Shown: positions 1-8,168 of the stretch, in pieces | Layout: each line of letters opens with the position of its first letter | Position numbering within the stretch: position 1 is the first letter of the stretch | DNA from: JBBRYB01 sp038238115 | GTDB taxonomy: Bacteria; Actinomycetota; Actinomycetes; Propionibacteriales; Nocardioidaceae | NCBI GenBank assembly: GCA_038238115.1 | Contig: JBBRYB010000012.1 | Location: 51,544-115,543, forward strand | DNA length: 64,000 nt | Direction of reading: 5' to 3' | The notes under the pieces: model-generated | Told to the model about the DNA's origin: nothing | The model's input: the letters and a program-made list of their open reading frames with translations, nothing else | The model's database searches: none | Program-made: the position numbers and the translations under genes

Positions 1-78
1 CACGGTCGCCAGTCCGATCCCGCTGCAGCCGCCGGTGACCACGGCGGTGCGGCCTTCGAGGCGCGGGCGCTGCGTCAT
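1..78 (-). CDS. Short-chain dehydrogenase/reductase, N-terminal fragment
   Basis: Only the first 26 codons are inside the window; the gene runs off the left edge. The start reads MTQRPRLEGRTAVVTGG followed by CSGIGLA, which is the Rossmann-fold TGGxxGIG dinucleotide-binding motif of SDR enzymes (family knowledge). Its ATG overlaps the stop of the aldehyde dehydrogenase as ATGA, so the two are very probably co-translated. It would be the last visible gene of the amine-degradation operon. The substrate cannot be inferred from this fragment. Confidence 0.8.
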   Translation of the reverse strand, partial: MTQRPRLEGRTAVVTGGCSGIGLATV

Positions 79-1457
79 GGTGAGGGGTCCTCCGTGCTGA
101 TGAAGACATTCTTGACGTCGGTAAAGGAGTCCAGGGCGTTCGGGCCGAGCTCGCGGCCGAGCCCCGAGCGCTTGAAGCCGCCGAACGGCGTCGAGTAGCG
201 GACCGACGCGTGCGAGTTGACGCTCAGGTTGCCGGCCTCGACACCACGAGAGACCCGGATCGCCCGACCGACGTCGCGCGTCCAGATCGAGCCCGACAGC
301 CCGTAGTCGCTGGCGTTGGCGGCGGCGATCGCGTCGGCCTCGTCGGTGAAGGGCAGTACGGCGACGACGGGTCCGAACACCTCCTCCCGCCACACCCGGT
401 CGTCGCGAGACGCCGGCAGCACAACCGTCGGCGGATACCAGAAGCCGGCACCCTCGGGCGCGCTGCCACGGAACGCGACATCGACCGAGTCGCCCTCGAC
501 GTACGACGACACGCGGTCTCGCTGCAGCCCGCTGATCAGCGGACCCATGTCGGCGCTCTCGCTCGCCGGATCTGTCACGTTCACCGCAGCCACCGCTGGT
601 TCGAGCAGTTCGAGGAAGCGGTCGTAGACGCCTCGCTCCACGAGGATGCGGCTGCGGGCGCAGCAGTCCTGGCCGGCGTTGTCGAAGACGCCGCCCGGGG
701 CCGACGCTGCAGCCTGCTCGAGGTCGGCGTCCGCGAAGACGATGTTGGCGCTCTTGCCGCCGAGCTCGAGGGTCACCCGCTTCACCTGCTCCGCGCAGCC
801 GGCCATGATGGCCTGGCCGACTTCGGTGGATCCGGTGAAGCACACCTTGCGCACGTCGGGATGCGTGACGAACCGCGCTCCGACCACCGACCCCTTGCCG
901 GCGAGCACGGTGAAGACGCCCTCGGGGAGCCCGGCTTCACGGGCCAGCTCGTCCAGCCGTAGCGCGGTCAACGGCGTCAGCTCGGCAGGCTTGAGCACCA
1001 CGGTATTGCCTGCCGCCAGGGCCGGCGCGAACCCCCAACCGGCGATCGGCATCGGGAAGTTCCAGGGCACGATGATCCCGACGACCCCCAGGGCCTCCTT
1101 GAACGTGATGTCGACTCCGCCGGCCACCGGGATCTGCTGTCCCAGTAGGCGCTCCGGCGCCGCGGAGTAGTACTGCAGCACGTCGCGGACATTGCCTGCC
1201 TCCCAGCGCGCGTTGCTGATCGTGTGGCCCGAGTTGGCGACCTCCAGACCGGCCAGCTCCTCGATCGCGGTGTCTACCGCCTCGGAGAAGCGGCGCAGCA
1301 AGCGTGCGCGGTCGGAAGGGGAGACGGTCCGCCAGGTCTCGAAGGCAACCCGCGCCCGGGTGATGGCAGCGTCCGTGTCCTCGACCGTGGCGAGCGGGAC
1401 GCTGTCGATGACATGCTCGGTCGCCGGATCGACGACCTCGTGCACGACCGTGGCCAC
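75..1457 (-). CDS. Aldehyde dehydrogenase (PuuC-like, amine catabolism)
   Basis: 460 aa, close to the usual length of soluble NAD(P)-dependent aldehyde dehydrogenases. Visible family motifs are PWNFP (Asn133 of the oxyanion hole), the FTGSTEVG cofactor loop near 207-214, general base Glu231 in LELGGKS, and catalytic Cys265 in GQDCCA. It lies 3 bp after the glutamine-synthetase-like gene and overlaps the SDR by 4 bp. In that context (permease, GntR regulator, ligase) the likely substrate is a gamma-glutamyl-aminoaldehyde or a related aldehyde released during polyamine or amine breakdown, giving the carboxylate and NAD(P)H. Family is certain; substrate is inferred from neighbours only. Confidence 0.9.
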   Translation of the reverse strand: MATVVHEVVDPATEHVIDSVPLATVEDTDAAITRARVAFETWRTVSPSDRARLLRRFSEAVDTAIEELAGLEVANSGHTISNARWEAGNVRDVLQYYSAAPERLLGQQIPVAGGVDITFKEALGVVGIIVPWNFPMPIAGWGFAPALAAGNTVVLKPAELTPLTALRLDELAREAGLPEGVFTVLAGKGSVVGARFVTHPDVRKVCFTGSTEVGQAIMAGCAEQVKRVTLELGGKSANIVFADADLEQAAASAPGGVFDNAGQDCCARSRILVERGVYDRFLELLEPAVAAVNVTDPASESADMGPLISGLQRDRVSSYVEGDSVDVAFRGSAPEGAGFWYPPTVVLPASRDDRVWREEVFGPVVAVLPFTDEADAIAAANASDYGLSGSIWTRDVGRAIRVSRGVEAGNLSVNSHASVRYSTPFGGFKRSGLGRELGPNALDSFTDVKNVFISTEDPSP

Positions 1458-1460
1458 TGT

Positions 1461-2861
1461 CTACAGCCTTTCGAATCCGCGGAAGCGCTCCCAGTCGGTG
1501 ACAGCCGCGTTGAAGGCCGCCAGCTCGACGTCAGCGGCGTTGACGTAGTGGTCCACGACATCGTCACCGAAGGCTTCCCGGGCGAGCGCCGAACCCGCGA
1601 AGAGGTCCCGGGCACGAGTCAGGGTCGAGGGGACGCGCGTCTTGTCGGACTCGTAGGCGTTGCCGACGAACGCAGGTTCGAGCTCCAGCTTGTTCTCGAT
1701 GCCATGGAGCCCCCCGGCCAGCATCGCGGCGCAGGCCAGATAGGGGTTGACGTCCCCGCCGGGCAGCCGGTTCTCCACCCGAAGCCCAGCTCCGTGGCCG
1801 ACGACGCGCAGCGAGCAGGTGCGGTTGTCGTGGCCCCAGGCGATGGCGGTAGGCGCGAATGACCCGGGCTGGAACCGCTTGTAGGAGTTGACGTTTGGCG
1901 CATAACACAGCGTGAACTCCTCCATGGTGGCCTGGATGCCGGCGACGAACCGTTCGAAGAGCGGGGTCGGCCCGTTTCCCTCGTCGAAGACGACCTCGCC
2001 GTCGGCGCCGCGCAGGCTCATGTGGATGTGGCAGGAGTTGCCCTCGCGCTCGTCGTACTTGGCCATGAACGTCAGCGCCTTGCCCTGCAGCGCGGCGATC
2101 TCCTTGGCACCATTCTTGTAGACGCTGTGGTTGTCTGCTGTGGTCACCGCCTCGTCGAAGCGGAAGGCGATCTCGTGCTGCCCGAGGTTGCACTCGCCCT
2201 TGGCCGATTCCACGACCAACCCCGATCCGTGCATGCCGTTGCGGATGGCGCGCAGCAGTGGCTCGACCCGAGTGGTGCCGAGGAGCGAGTAGTCTACGTT
2301 GTACTGGTTCGAAGGGTTGAGACGGCGGTATGCCGACGACCAGGCCTGCTCGTAGGTGTCGTCGAAGACGATGAACTCGAGCTCGGTGCCGGCGAAGGCG
2401 ACCAGGTCGCGTTCCGCTGCACGAGTGACCTGGCGCTTCAGGATCTGCCGCGGCGACTGGGCGACCGGCGAGTGGTCGGCATCGAGCCACGCCAGGTCGC
2501 ACTGGACCATCGCCGTGCTCGGCATCCAGGGCACCCAGCGGAGCGTGTCGAGGTCGAGCACGAACTCCATGTCGCCGTACCCGCCCTCCCAGGAGCTGAT
2601 CGCGTAGCCGCCGACCGTGTTCATGTCGACGTCCACGGCGAGCAGGTAGTTGCAGCCCTCGGTACCGTGCTCGAGGACCGAGTCGAGGAAGAAGTCAGCA
2701 TGCATCCGCTTGCCCTGGAGCCGGCCCTGCATGTCGGTGAATGCGACGATCACCGTGTCGACAGCGCCGCTCGCGATCTCGGTGCGGAGCCGCTCAACGG
2801 TGAGCAGGCCGGCTCGGCCGGCCGGGTCCAGCCGTGGACGCGTGCTCTCGGGGGTGCTCAC
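1461..2861 (-). CDS. Glutamine synthetase family ligase (gamma-glutamyl-amine synthetase type)
   Basis: 466 aa when started at GTG 2861, which forms a GTGA overlap with the regulator stop; a longer frame upstream would run 81 bp into the regulator and is not preferred. GS fold motifs are visible: GNSCHIHMSL (metal-binding HxHxS region) and NSYKRF plus HDNRTCSLRV in the catalytic core. The sequence is shorter and more divergent than nitrogen-assimilating GlnA and sits between an amino acid permease, a GntR regulator and an aldehyde dehydrogenase. That matches the PuuA/GlnA3/GlnA4-like group, which couples glutamate to polyamines or ethanolamine. Which amine is used is not visible. Confidence 0.88.
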   Translation of the reverse strand: MSTPESTRPRLDPAGRAGLLTVERLRTEIASGAVDTVIVAFTDMQGRLQGKRMHADFFLDSVLEHGTEGCNYLLAVDVDMNTVGGYAISSWEGGYGDMEFVLDLDTLRWVPWMPSTAMVQCDLAWLDADHSPVAQSPRQILKRQVTRAAERDLVAFAGTELEFIVFDDTYEQAWSSAYRRLNPSNQYNVDYSLLGTTRVEPLLRAIRNGMHGSGLVVESAKGECNLGQHEIAFRFDEAVTTADNHSVYKNGAKEIAALQGKALTFMAKYDEREGNSCHIHMSLRGADGEVVFDEGNGPTPLFERFVAGIQATMEEFTLCYAPNVNSYKRFQPGSFAPTAIAWGHDNRTCSLRVVGHGAGLRVENRLPGGDVNPYLACAAMLAGGLHGIENKLELEPAFVGNAYESDKTRVPSTLTRARDLFAGSALAREAFGDDVVDHYVNAADVELAAFNAAVTDWERFRGFERL

Positions 2862-3697
2862 AGGTCGTGGTTCCTTCTCGATGATGACTCGTCCACTCCG
2901 AGGAGGCCTCGAAGCAGCGCGGCGCTCGCGTCGCAGTGGCACTCCATGACACCACGCGCCTGGTCGGGATCGCCGGACAGGATCGCCTCGACGATGCTGG
3001 CGTGCTCGGCATTGGAGTGGCTGATGTTGACGGACAGGACAGGGATCGCCGTCAGCATGTCGTGGAGGTCACGCTGCACCTCGGTGACGAGGTCAAGCAG
3101 CCGCCTGGAGCCCGACAACCGGGCGATGGCGAGGTGCAGACGGCTGTCGGCCTGGCGGTGCAACACCGGGTCGGCCGCTGCCGCCACCTCGTGCGAAGCG
3201 GTGCGCAGCCAGGCGCGCTGGTCGGGCGTGAGGTCGGTGGTGGCGGCGACGAAGGCGGCTCCAGGTTCGACGACGCGGCGTAGGATCAGGGCGTCGCGGC
3301 AGCGGTCCAGGTCGGCCTCGACGCGTGACTTCGCGGCCGTACGACGGTCGAGCTCGTCGGCTGCGAATGCGGTCGGGTTTGCCTGGGTGACCTGGGTGCC
3401 GCCACCGCGGCCTGCGCGCGTCTTGACGAGTCCGGCCTGGCGCAGCGCCGCCATCGCCTCGCGCAACGTGGCGCGGCTGACCCGCATCGAGGCGGCCAGC
3501 TCGCGCTCCGGTGGAAGCCGGTCACCTTCGGCGAAGACGCCGAGTCTGATGGCGGTGGCGAGCTGCTCGACGGTGGCCTCGAAGGCGTTGGTCCCCCTTA
3601 CCGGCCGCAGCAGCACGGAGGTCAGACCGGTACCCTCAGCCGGCCACTCGCTCGGCGCACGTTCGGTCATGGCAGGAGTGGTCGACAACGCTGTCAA
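2858..3697 (-). CDS. FadR/FCD-type GntR transcriptional regulator
   Basis: 279 aa from TTG 3697, which overlaps the permease stop as TTGA; ATG 3670 (MTERAPSEW) is a good alternative start giving 270 aa. An N-terminal winged helix-turn-helix is seen around LPPERELAASMRVSRATLREA, followed by a wing rich in glycine (RAGRGGGTQV). The C-terminal part is an all-helical FCD ligand domain with HLAIARLSG and EHASIVEAILSGD, histidines of the kind that bind a metal in FCD proteins. Embedded in the operon it most likely controls, it is the probable local regulator of amine uptake and breakdown. Confidence 0.88.
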   Translation of the reverse strand: MTALSTTPAMTERAPSEWPAEGTGLTSVLLRPVRGTNAFEATVEQLATAIRLGVFAEGDRLPPERELAASMRVSRATLREAMAALRQAGLVKTRAGRGGGTQVTQANPTAFAADELDRRTAAKSRVEADLDRCRDALILRRVVEPGAAFVAATTDLTPDQRAWLRTASHEVAAAADPVLHRQADSRLHLAIARLSGSRRLLDLVTEVQRDLHDMLTAIPVLSVNISHSNAEHASIVEAILSGDPDQARGVMECHCDASAALLRGLLGVDESSSRRNHDL

Positions 3698-5262
3698 GCG
3701 GTCGGGTCCGGTACGTCGGCGAGCTCAGGGGCGATGGGCTTGGCGATCATGAAGTTCTCCTTGCCAACCGCGAACCAGGTCACGGTTGCCAGCAGCAGCA
3801 CGGCGAGCACCGCCAACGGCGCGTAGTTGAAGGTCGCCCACGTGTTTCCGGGCGAATATTGGGGAAGCATGAACAAGATGACGATCACGCCGACCCACAC
3901 CACGGCGATCCAGCCGATCGGCGCGCTCCACCGGCCGAGGCTCCACACGCCCGGCGCGAAGTCGGGGTTGGTGCGGCGGAGGAAGATGGGAGTCGCATAG
4001 GCGATGTACAGACCGATGACGGCGATCGAGACCACCGCGAAGAATGCCACCAGGTTCTTGATCGCGGGCAGGGTCAAGACGACCGAGCAGACGACGCACA
4101 GCCAGATGGAGTTCGTCGGAGTGCCGGTACGCGGGTTCACTTTGGCCCAGAGCCGGGAGCCGGGCAGCGCGTGGTCGCGGCTGAACGCATACGACATCCG
4201 GGAGTTCGCGGTCACCGATGCCATGCCGCAGAAGAACTGGGCGACTGCCGCGATGAGCAGCATGAACTCACCGGTCGTCCTGCCTGCCGCGTCGATGAAG
4301 ATCTGGGCCGGGGGCAGGCCGGTCGCGCTTGCTCGCTCCGCCGTGTAGTCCTGGATGGCCGCGGTGACCGCGATCAGGAGCACCCAACCGGCGATGATCG
4401 AGACCCACACGCTGCGCACGATCGCCTTGGGTGCCTCGACCTGGGCGCTCACGGTCTCCTCGGCGACGTGAGCCGAAGCGTCGTACCCGGTGAGGGTGTA
4501 CTGCGTCATGAGCAGACCGATGAGGAACGCGTAGACAGGCGCACCCGCGAACGTGAAGCCGGTCTCGTTCACGTAGTGGGTGAACGTCCACGACAGGCTT
4601 TGGTGGTTGTCAGGAACGAAGACCAGGATCCCTACGATGATCGCGACCCCGACAAGGTGCCACCATGCGCTCACGTCGCTGAGCAGCTTGACAACGGTCA
4701 CGCCGAACGTGTTGAGCAGCCCGTGCAGCGCGATGATGATCAGGAAGGCGATGAACGTGGTGGCCAGCGTGACCTTCACGTCGAAGACCAGGTTGAGCAG
4801 CGCCATCCAGGTCACCGCGGCGCCGTAGTCGATCGATGCCGTGACCGCGACCTCACCCATGAAGTTGAACCATCCGGTGTACCAGGCCCATTGCCTGTTG
4901 TTCTTGGTGGCCAGCTTGCCCGCCCACCAGTAGAGTCCGCCGGCGGTCGGGTAGCGCGAACAGATCTCCGCCATGGCCATCGCGACGCAGAGCACGAACA
5001 GGCCCACGATGGGCCACCCGATGTTGATGGCAACGGGACCTCCCGCGTCCATGGCCAGGTAGTACGTGGTGATGCATCCGGCCAGGATCGAGATGATAGA
5101 GAACGAGACGGCGAAGTTTGAGAAGCCGGTCATCCCCCGGTGAAGCTCCTGCTCGTAGCCGAGTTCGGCGAGGAGATCGGAGTCGGACTGATGCGAGTCG
5201 GACTGGTGCGGGTCGGGCTGGTTGGGGTCGGACTTCGACACGGGTGGAGGTGTGGACGCCAT
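3694..5262 (-). CDS. APC-superfamily amino acid/amine permease
   Basis: 522 aa when started at ATG 5262, preceded by the strong ribosome site GAGGAG; the frame extends further upstream but that part is low-complexity intergenic sequence. A hydrophilic N-terminal stretch of Asp/Ser/Gln is followed by GMTGFSNFAVSFSIISILAG, the typical start of TM1 in the amino acid/choline transporter branch of APC permeases, and about twelve hydrophobic segments in total. First gene of the operon with the GntR regulator, ligase and dehydrogenase. Likely imports a polyamine, GABA or related amine; the exact substrate is inferred from context only. Confidence 0.87.
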   Translation of the reverse strand: MASTPPPVSKSDPNQPDPHQSDSHQSDSDLLAELGYEQELHRGMTGFSNFAVSFSIISILAGCITTYYLAMDAGGPVAINIGWPIVGLFVLCVAMAMAEICSRYPTAGGLYWWAGKLATKNNRQWAWYTGWFNFMGEVAVTASIDYGAAVTWMALLNLVFDVKVTLATTFIAFLIIIALHGLLNTFGVTVVKLLSDVSAWWHLVGVAIIVGILVFVPDNHQSLSWTFTHYVNETGFTFAGAPVYAFLIGLLMTQYTLTGYDASAHVAEETVSAQVEAPKAIVRSVWVSIIAGWVLLIAVTAAIQDYTAERASATGLPPAQIFIDAAGRTTGEFMLLIAAVAQFFCGMASVTANSRMSYAFSRDHALPGSRLWAKVNPRTGTPTNSIWLCVVCSVVLTLPAIKNLVAFFAVVSIAVIGLYIAYATPIFLRRTNPDFAPGVWSLGRWSAPIGWIAVVWVGVIVILFMLPQYSPGNTWATFNYAPLAVLAVLLLATVTWFAVGKENFMIAKPIAPELADVPDPTA

Positions 5263-5468
5263 GGCGCCTCCTCGGGAGGGCGGCTCATCGAGCCGGAACC
5301 TGACAGGTGTCTGGCATCTTGGACCCACTCCGGCTCGCAAGTCAAGGGTCTGACTCCATACCAAAGCGCTGCACCCTCCCTGCCAGGCCGCTGGGGACTG
5401 TGGCGCCTGCACCCGCGCCGGGCCATCCCCGCACCCCCGCCCCGGGCCAGGGCCCCGGGCTGCGTTTC

Positions 5469-5482
5469 CCATGTGCACATGG
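5469..5482. repeat. Palindromic intergenic element, copy 1 (CATGTGCACATG type)
   Basis: CCATGTGCACATGG is a perfect 14-bp palindrome followed by CAAGCGCATGG. It lies in the 647-bp gap upstream of the permease and beside very G/C-rich sequence. Related elements occur at 24796 and 52716, also in long intergenic gaps with the same kind of C/G-rich flank. No protein or known RNA is recognised here. Confidence 0.6.
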
Positions 5483-5629
5483 CAAGCGCATGGCGGCGGG
5501 AGGGTGGGGAAGGGTGCGGCGGGACCGGCCGACGGAGAAGTGGGTCGGGCCCGCGCGGATTTCGCCGACCGTGAGGTGGAACGGGCGGGGGCCCGAGGAC
5601 AAGGTCACGAACCACGGCGTCAGGCAAAC

Positions 5630-5915
5630 TCTAGGGTCAGACACCCGGGGGGCAGGCCACCGGGGGGCGGGCAGCTCCGGGGTCAGGCAACTCTGGGGGC
5701 AGGCAACTCCGGGCAACCCGCGCGGGTCAACTCCGGGTCAGGCGACTCCGGGGTCAGGCCACCCGGAGGTTCAGCAACTCCGGGTCAGGCGACTCCGGGG
5801 TCAGGCCACCCGGAGGTTCAGCAACTCCGGGTCAGGCAACTCCGGGGGTCAGGCCACCCGGAGGTTCAGCAACTCCGCGGTCAGCCAACCGGGGGCAGGT
5901 AACTCCGGGTCAGGC
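5630..5915. repeat. Tandem repeat array downstream of the sigma factor gene
   Basis: The core is three adjacent units of 47, 47 and 48 bp (5728-5774, 5775-5821, 5822-5869) that are almost identical, each starting CAACTCCGGGTCAGGC and ending CACCCGGAGGTTCAG. They are built from a smaller 15-16-bp module (ACTCCGGGTCAGGC variants) that also forms degenerate copies on both sides. The array abuts the sigma-factor stop codon and separates it from the permease operon. Reading frames through it are repetitive and not credible genes. Confidence 0.8.
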
Positions 5916-6836
5916 GACGGCTTCGGCCTTGCAGGCAGGCTCAGTGGGGCATTCAGCCTGGCCTGCGGTGGCGGCCGGGGCGATGTCTTCGGTCATTGTC
6001 GCTTCGCCCAGCTGGGCGCGGAGCTGCTTGAGGATCCGGCTGAGCAGCCGCGATACCTGCATCTGCGTGACGCCGAACTCCTGCGCGATGCGCGCCTGCG
6101 TCCACTCGTGGAAGAAGCGCAGGTAGACGATCCGCTGGTCTCGCTCGGACAGCTTGCTGCACAGCGGCCTGAGCGCGACGACGGCTTCGGCCCGCTCGAA
6201 GCTGGGGTCCGTGTCCCCCAGCACGTCCGCGAGCGAGGCGCCGGCGTCCTCGCCGGTGTTGCTCGGCCGGTCCAGCGAGCTCGGTGAGAAGCAGCCGTCG
6301 GCCGCAAGGGCCTCAGTGACGTCCTTGGTCTGCAGCTTGAGCTCAGCGGCGATCTCGGCCGCGGTGGGGATCCGGCCGGTGGAGTGCATGAGCCGCGCGG
6401 AGGCGGTCGTGATCTCCGCCTGGAGCTCCTGGATGCGCCGCGGAGGCTTGACGACCCACGCGTTGTCGCGAAAGAACCGCTTCACCTCACCGAGGATCGT
6501 CGGCACGGCATAGCTCAAGAAGTTGTCACTCTTGTCGGGGTCGAAGCCGGACGCGGCCTTGACGAGACCCAGACAGGCGACCTGGACGAGGTCATCGACC
6601 GGAACGCCACGGTTGCGGTAGCGCATCACGATCGACTCGGCGACTTCGATGTTGAGGAGCACGACCTCCTCTTGGATCCGCTCGGCGGCCGCGGCGTCGG
6701 CACCGATGGCCGAGCACAGAAGCTCACGGGTCCGCGCGGCGCGGTCGTAGTGCGTACCGTCACCATGAGGGAATTCAGCGGGGTTGAGAGAGTGAAGATG
6801 ACCCGAGACGTCCTCGTTGGTGAAGATGGGAGACAA
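5910..6836 (-). CDS. RNA polymerase sigma factor, SigB/SigF/SigG type
   Basis: 308 aa. Region 2 is clear (RYRNRGVPVDDLVQVACLGL, then FLSYAVPTILGEVKRFFRD), followed by a region 3 helix set and a region 4 HTH (WTQARIAQEFGVTQMQVSRL). This order and the PTILGEVKR motif are those of group 3 general-stress sigma factors (SigB/SigF), which are usually controlled by anti-sigma and anti-anti-sigma partners; none is adjacent here. The start is TTG 6836 with GAAGGG upstream; the N-terminal extension of about 45 aa before region 2 is not conserved-looking, so the start is uncertain. The C-terminus runs to the edge of the tandem repeat array. Confidence 0.88.
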   Translation of the reverse strand: MSPIFTNEDVSGHLHSLNPAEFPHGDGTHYDRAARTRELLCSAIGADAAAAERIQEEVVLLNIEVAESIVMRYRNRGVPVDDLVQVACLGLVKAASGFDPDKSDNFLSYAVPTILGEVKRFFRDNAWVVKPPRRIQELQAEITTASARLMHSTGRIPTAAEIAAELKLQTKDVTEALAADGCFSPSSLDRPSNTGEDAGASLADVLGDTDPSFERAEAVVALRPLCSKLSERDQRIVYLRFFHEWTQARIAQEFGVTQMQVSRLLSRILKQLRAQLGEATMTEDIAPAATAGQAECPTEPACKAEAVA

Positions 6837-6953
6837 AGTATGCCCTTCGCGAAGATTAGGTCACGTGGCAGTTGTCTCAACCACGTGGATACTCAAGCAC
6901 CAATACCTGGATACTTCAAGGCCCGGTCTCACCAAACCTGTGAACCGTGTTCG

Positions 6954-8135
6954 TCAACGGTTGCGAAACGCGGTGATCGACTTGCGCAGCCGACCCGCCG
7001 CGCGCCTGGCCGTGGGCTCACGGGGCGAGGCGGCACAGTCAGCTGCGCGGATGTGCTCGAGCAGCTCGAGGATCCCGTCGACACCGTCGTGGGGGCCCAC
7101 CGGAGGCGGCGGCACGGGTGACTCTCGCCGCATGAGCTCCTCTTGGAGCCGTGCGATAGTCCAGTCGCTGGCCTCGTCGAGCTCGTCGTCGGTCACCGAC
7201 TCGATGGATCGCGCGTTCGGCGACGGTGGCCGCCAGCCCAGGTCGTGGAGATCGCCCACGACGTCGTATCCGGCCGCGCGTACGGAGGCGACCATGTCGC
7301 TGGTGCACTCCGCCAGCCACTGCTGCGACGTGTCGGGGAGCCGGATCGGGTCTCCTCGGCGCTTCGCCAGGATCTCGCTGGCCAGCAGCTTGCGCGTCCA
7401 CTGGTGGCGCTGGCGGTCGGTGAATCGCTCGTCCTGGACGGCGTGCACCTTTCGAAGCAGCTCAGACTCGACCGGGCCCAGTGACACGTTCTTCTTCGGC
7501 ACGTCGGCGTCGTACCCAGTCGGATCGAGCCCGAGCGCGCGTGCATAGCGTCTCCACAGCAGCGTCGCGTCGCTGGCATCGGACGGCACAGTCACGATGT
7601 GTACGCGGTGTGGCGGGACGCCGGTGGACCACCGCCGGGCGATGTCGGGCAGGTCCTGAACTCCCCAGAACCAGCGGCCCTTGGCCTCGCGGTCTCGCAC
7701 CCGCTGCAGGAACACGTGGTAGGGCGTGGCGAGACCACTCTTGACCTGCTCCTGCCACGCCGCAGGCAGCTGTTTGTGCAGCGCCCGCGCGGTGAGCACG
7801 ATATGGATCTCGGCCTGTTTGAGCCGCGACTTGGCTGCATCAGCCTGCGTGGACGTAGCGGGGGCGAGCAGCTCGTGGCTGATGACTGCGTCGTCGCCCC
7901 ATCGGTTCACCTGCTGCATCAATCGCGGCCAGGCCGTCTCCACATCGACATGGAGGTCGCGCTTGAGGCTGCTTCGGCTCGTGACGCCCTTGGCGGCGAC
8001 GTAGTGCGACTTGAAGCGGCCGGGGAGGAGGAGGCCGTCGCGCTTGAGCCGTTCGGCGTTCTGCCACAAGATCGCCTGCAGATACGTCGTCCCCGACTTC
8101 GGGGTGCCGACGTGCAGAAAAATGCGCTTGGCCAT
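6954..8135 (-). CDS. Sulfotransferase-like protein (first of two tandem paralogues)
   Basis: 393 aa from ATG 8135, which has GGAGGCGAGGA upstream; ten extra codons in frame upstream lack a ribosome site. The N-terminus FLHVGTPKSGTTYLQ is the 5'-phosphosulfate-binding loop of PAPS-dependent sulfotransferases, followed by an alternating alpha/beta pattern and VISHELLAPAT, reminiscent of the 3'-phosphate site region. It follows its paralogue by 33 bp. Probably cytoplasmic and transfers sulfate to a glycan, lipid or small molecule; the acceptor is unknown. Family assignment rests on the loop and overall layout. Confidence 0.75.
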   Translation of the reverse strand: MAKRIFLHVGTPKSGTTYLQAILWQNAERLKRDGLLLPGRFKSHYVAAKGVTSRSSLKRDLHVDVETAWPRLMQQVNRWGDDAVISHELLAPATSTQADAAKSRLKQAEIHIVLTARALHKQLPAAWQEQVKSGLATPYHVFLQRVRDREAKGRWFWGVQDLPDIARRWSTGVPPHRVHIVTVPSDASDATLLWRRYARALGLDPTGYDADVPKKNVSLGPVESELLRKVHAVQDERFTDRQRHQWTRKLLASEILAKRRGDPIRLPDTSQQWLAECTSDMVASVRAAGYDVVGDLHDLGWRPPSPNARSIESVTDDELDEASDWTIARLQEELMRRESPVPPPPVGPHDGVDGILELLEHIRAADCAASPREPTARRAAGRLRKSITAFRNR

Positions 8136-8168
8136 CGTGGATCCTCGCCTCCCCTCTGGCCCCAAACC

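Noticed and set aside
2022..3752. Long plus-strand open frame (576 codons) across the GS-like and GntR genes
   Set aside because: It is antisense to two well-recognised genes and its composition (Arg/Ser/Gly-rich, no fold) is that of a GC-rich shadow frame.
3859..5121. Long plus-strand open frame antisense to the permease
   Set aside because: Very His/Asp/Arg-rich translation with no motif; mirror of a membrane protein gene.
5728..5869. CRISPR array
   Set aside because: Repeats are directly adjacent without unique spacers and there are no cas genes.
5307..6287. Plus-strand frame running through the tandem repeats
   Set aside because: Translation is a repeat of Gly/Ser/Arg-rich words caused by the DNA repeats and then an antisense of the sigma factor gene.
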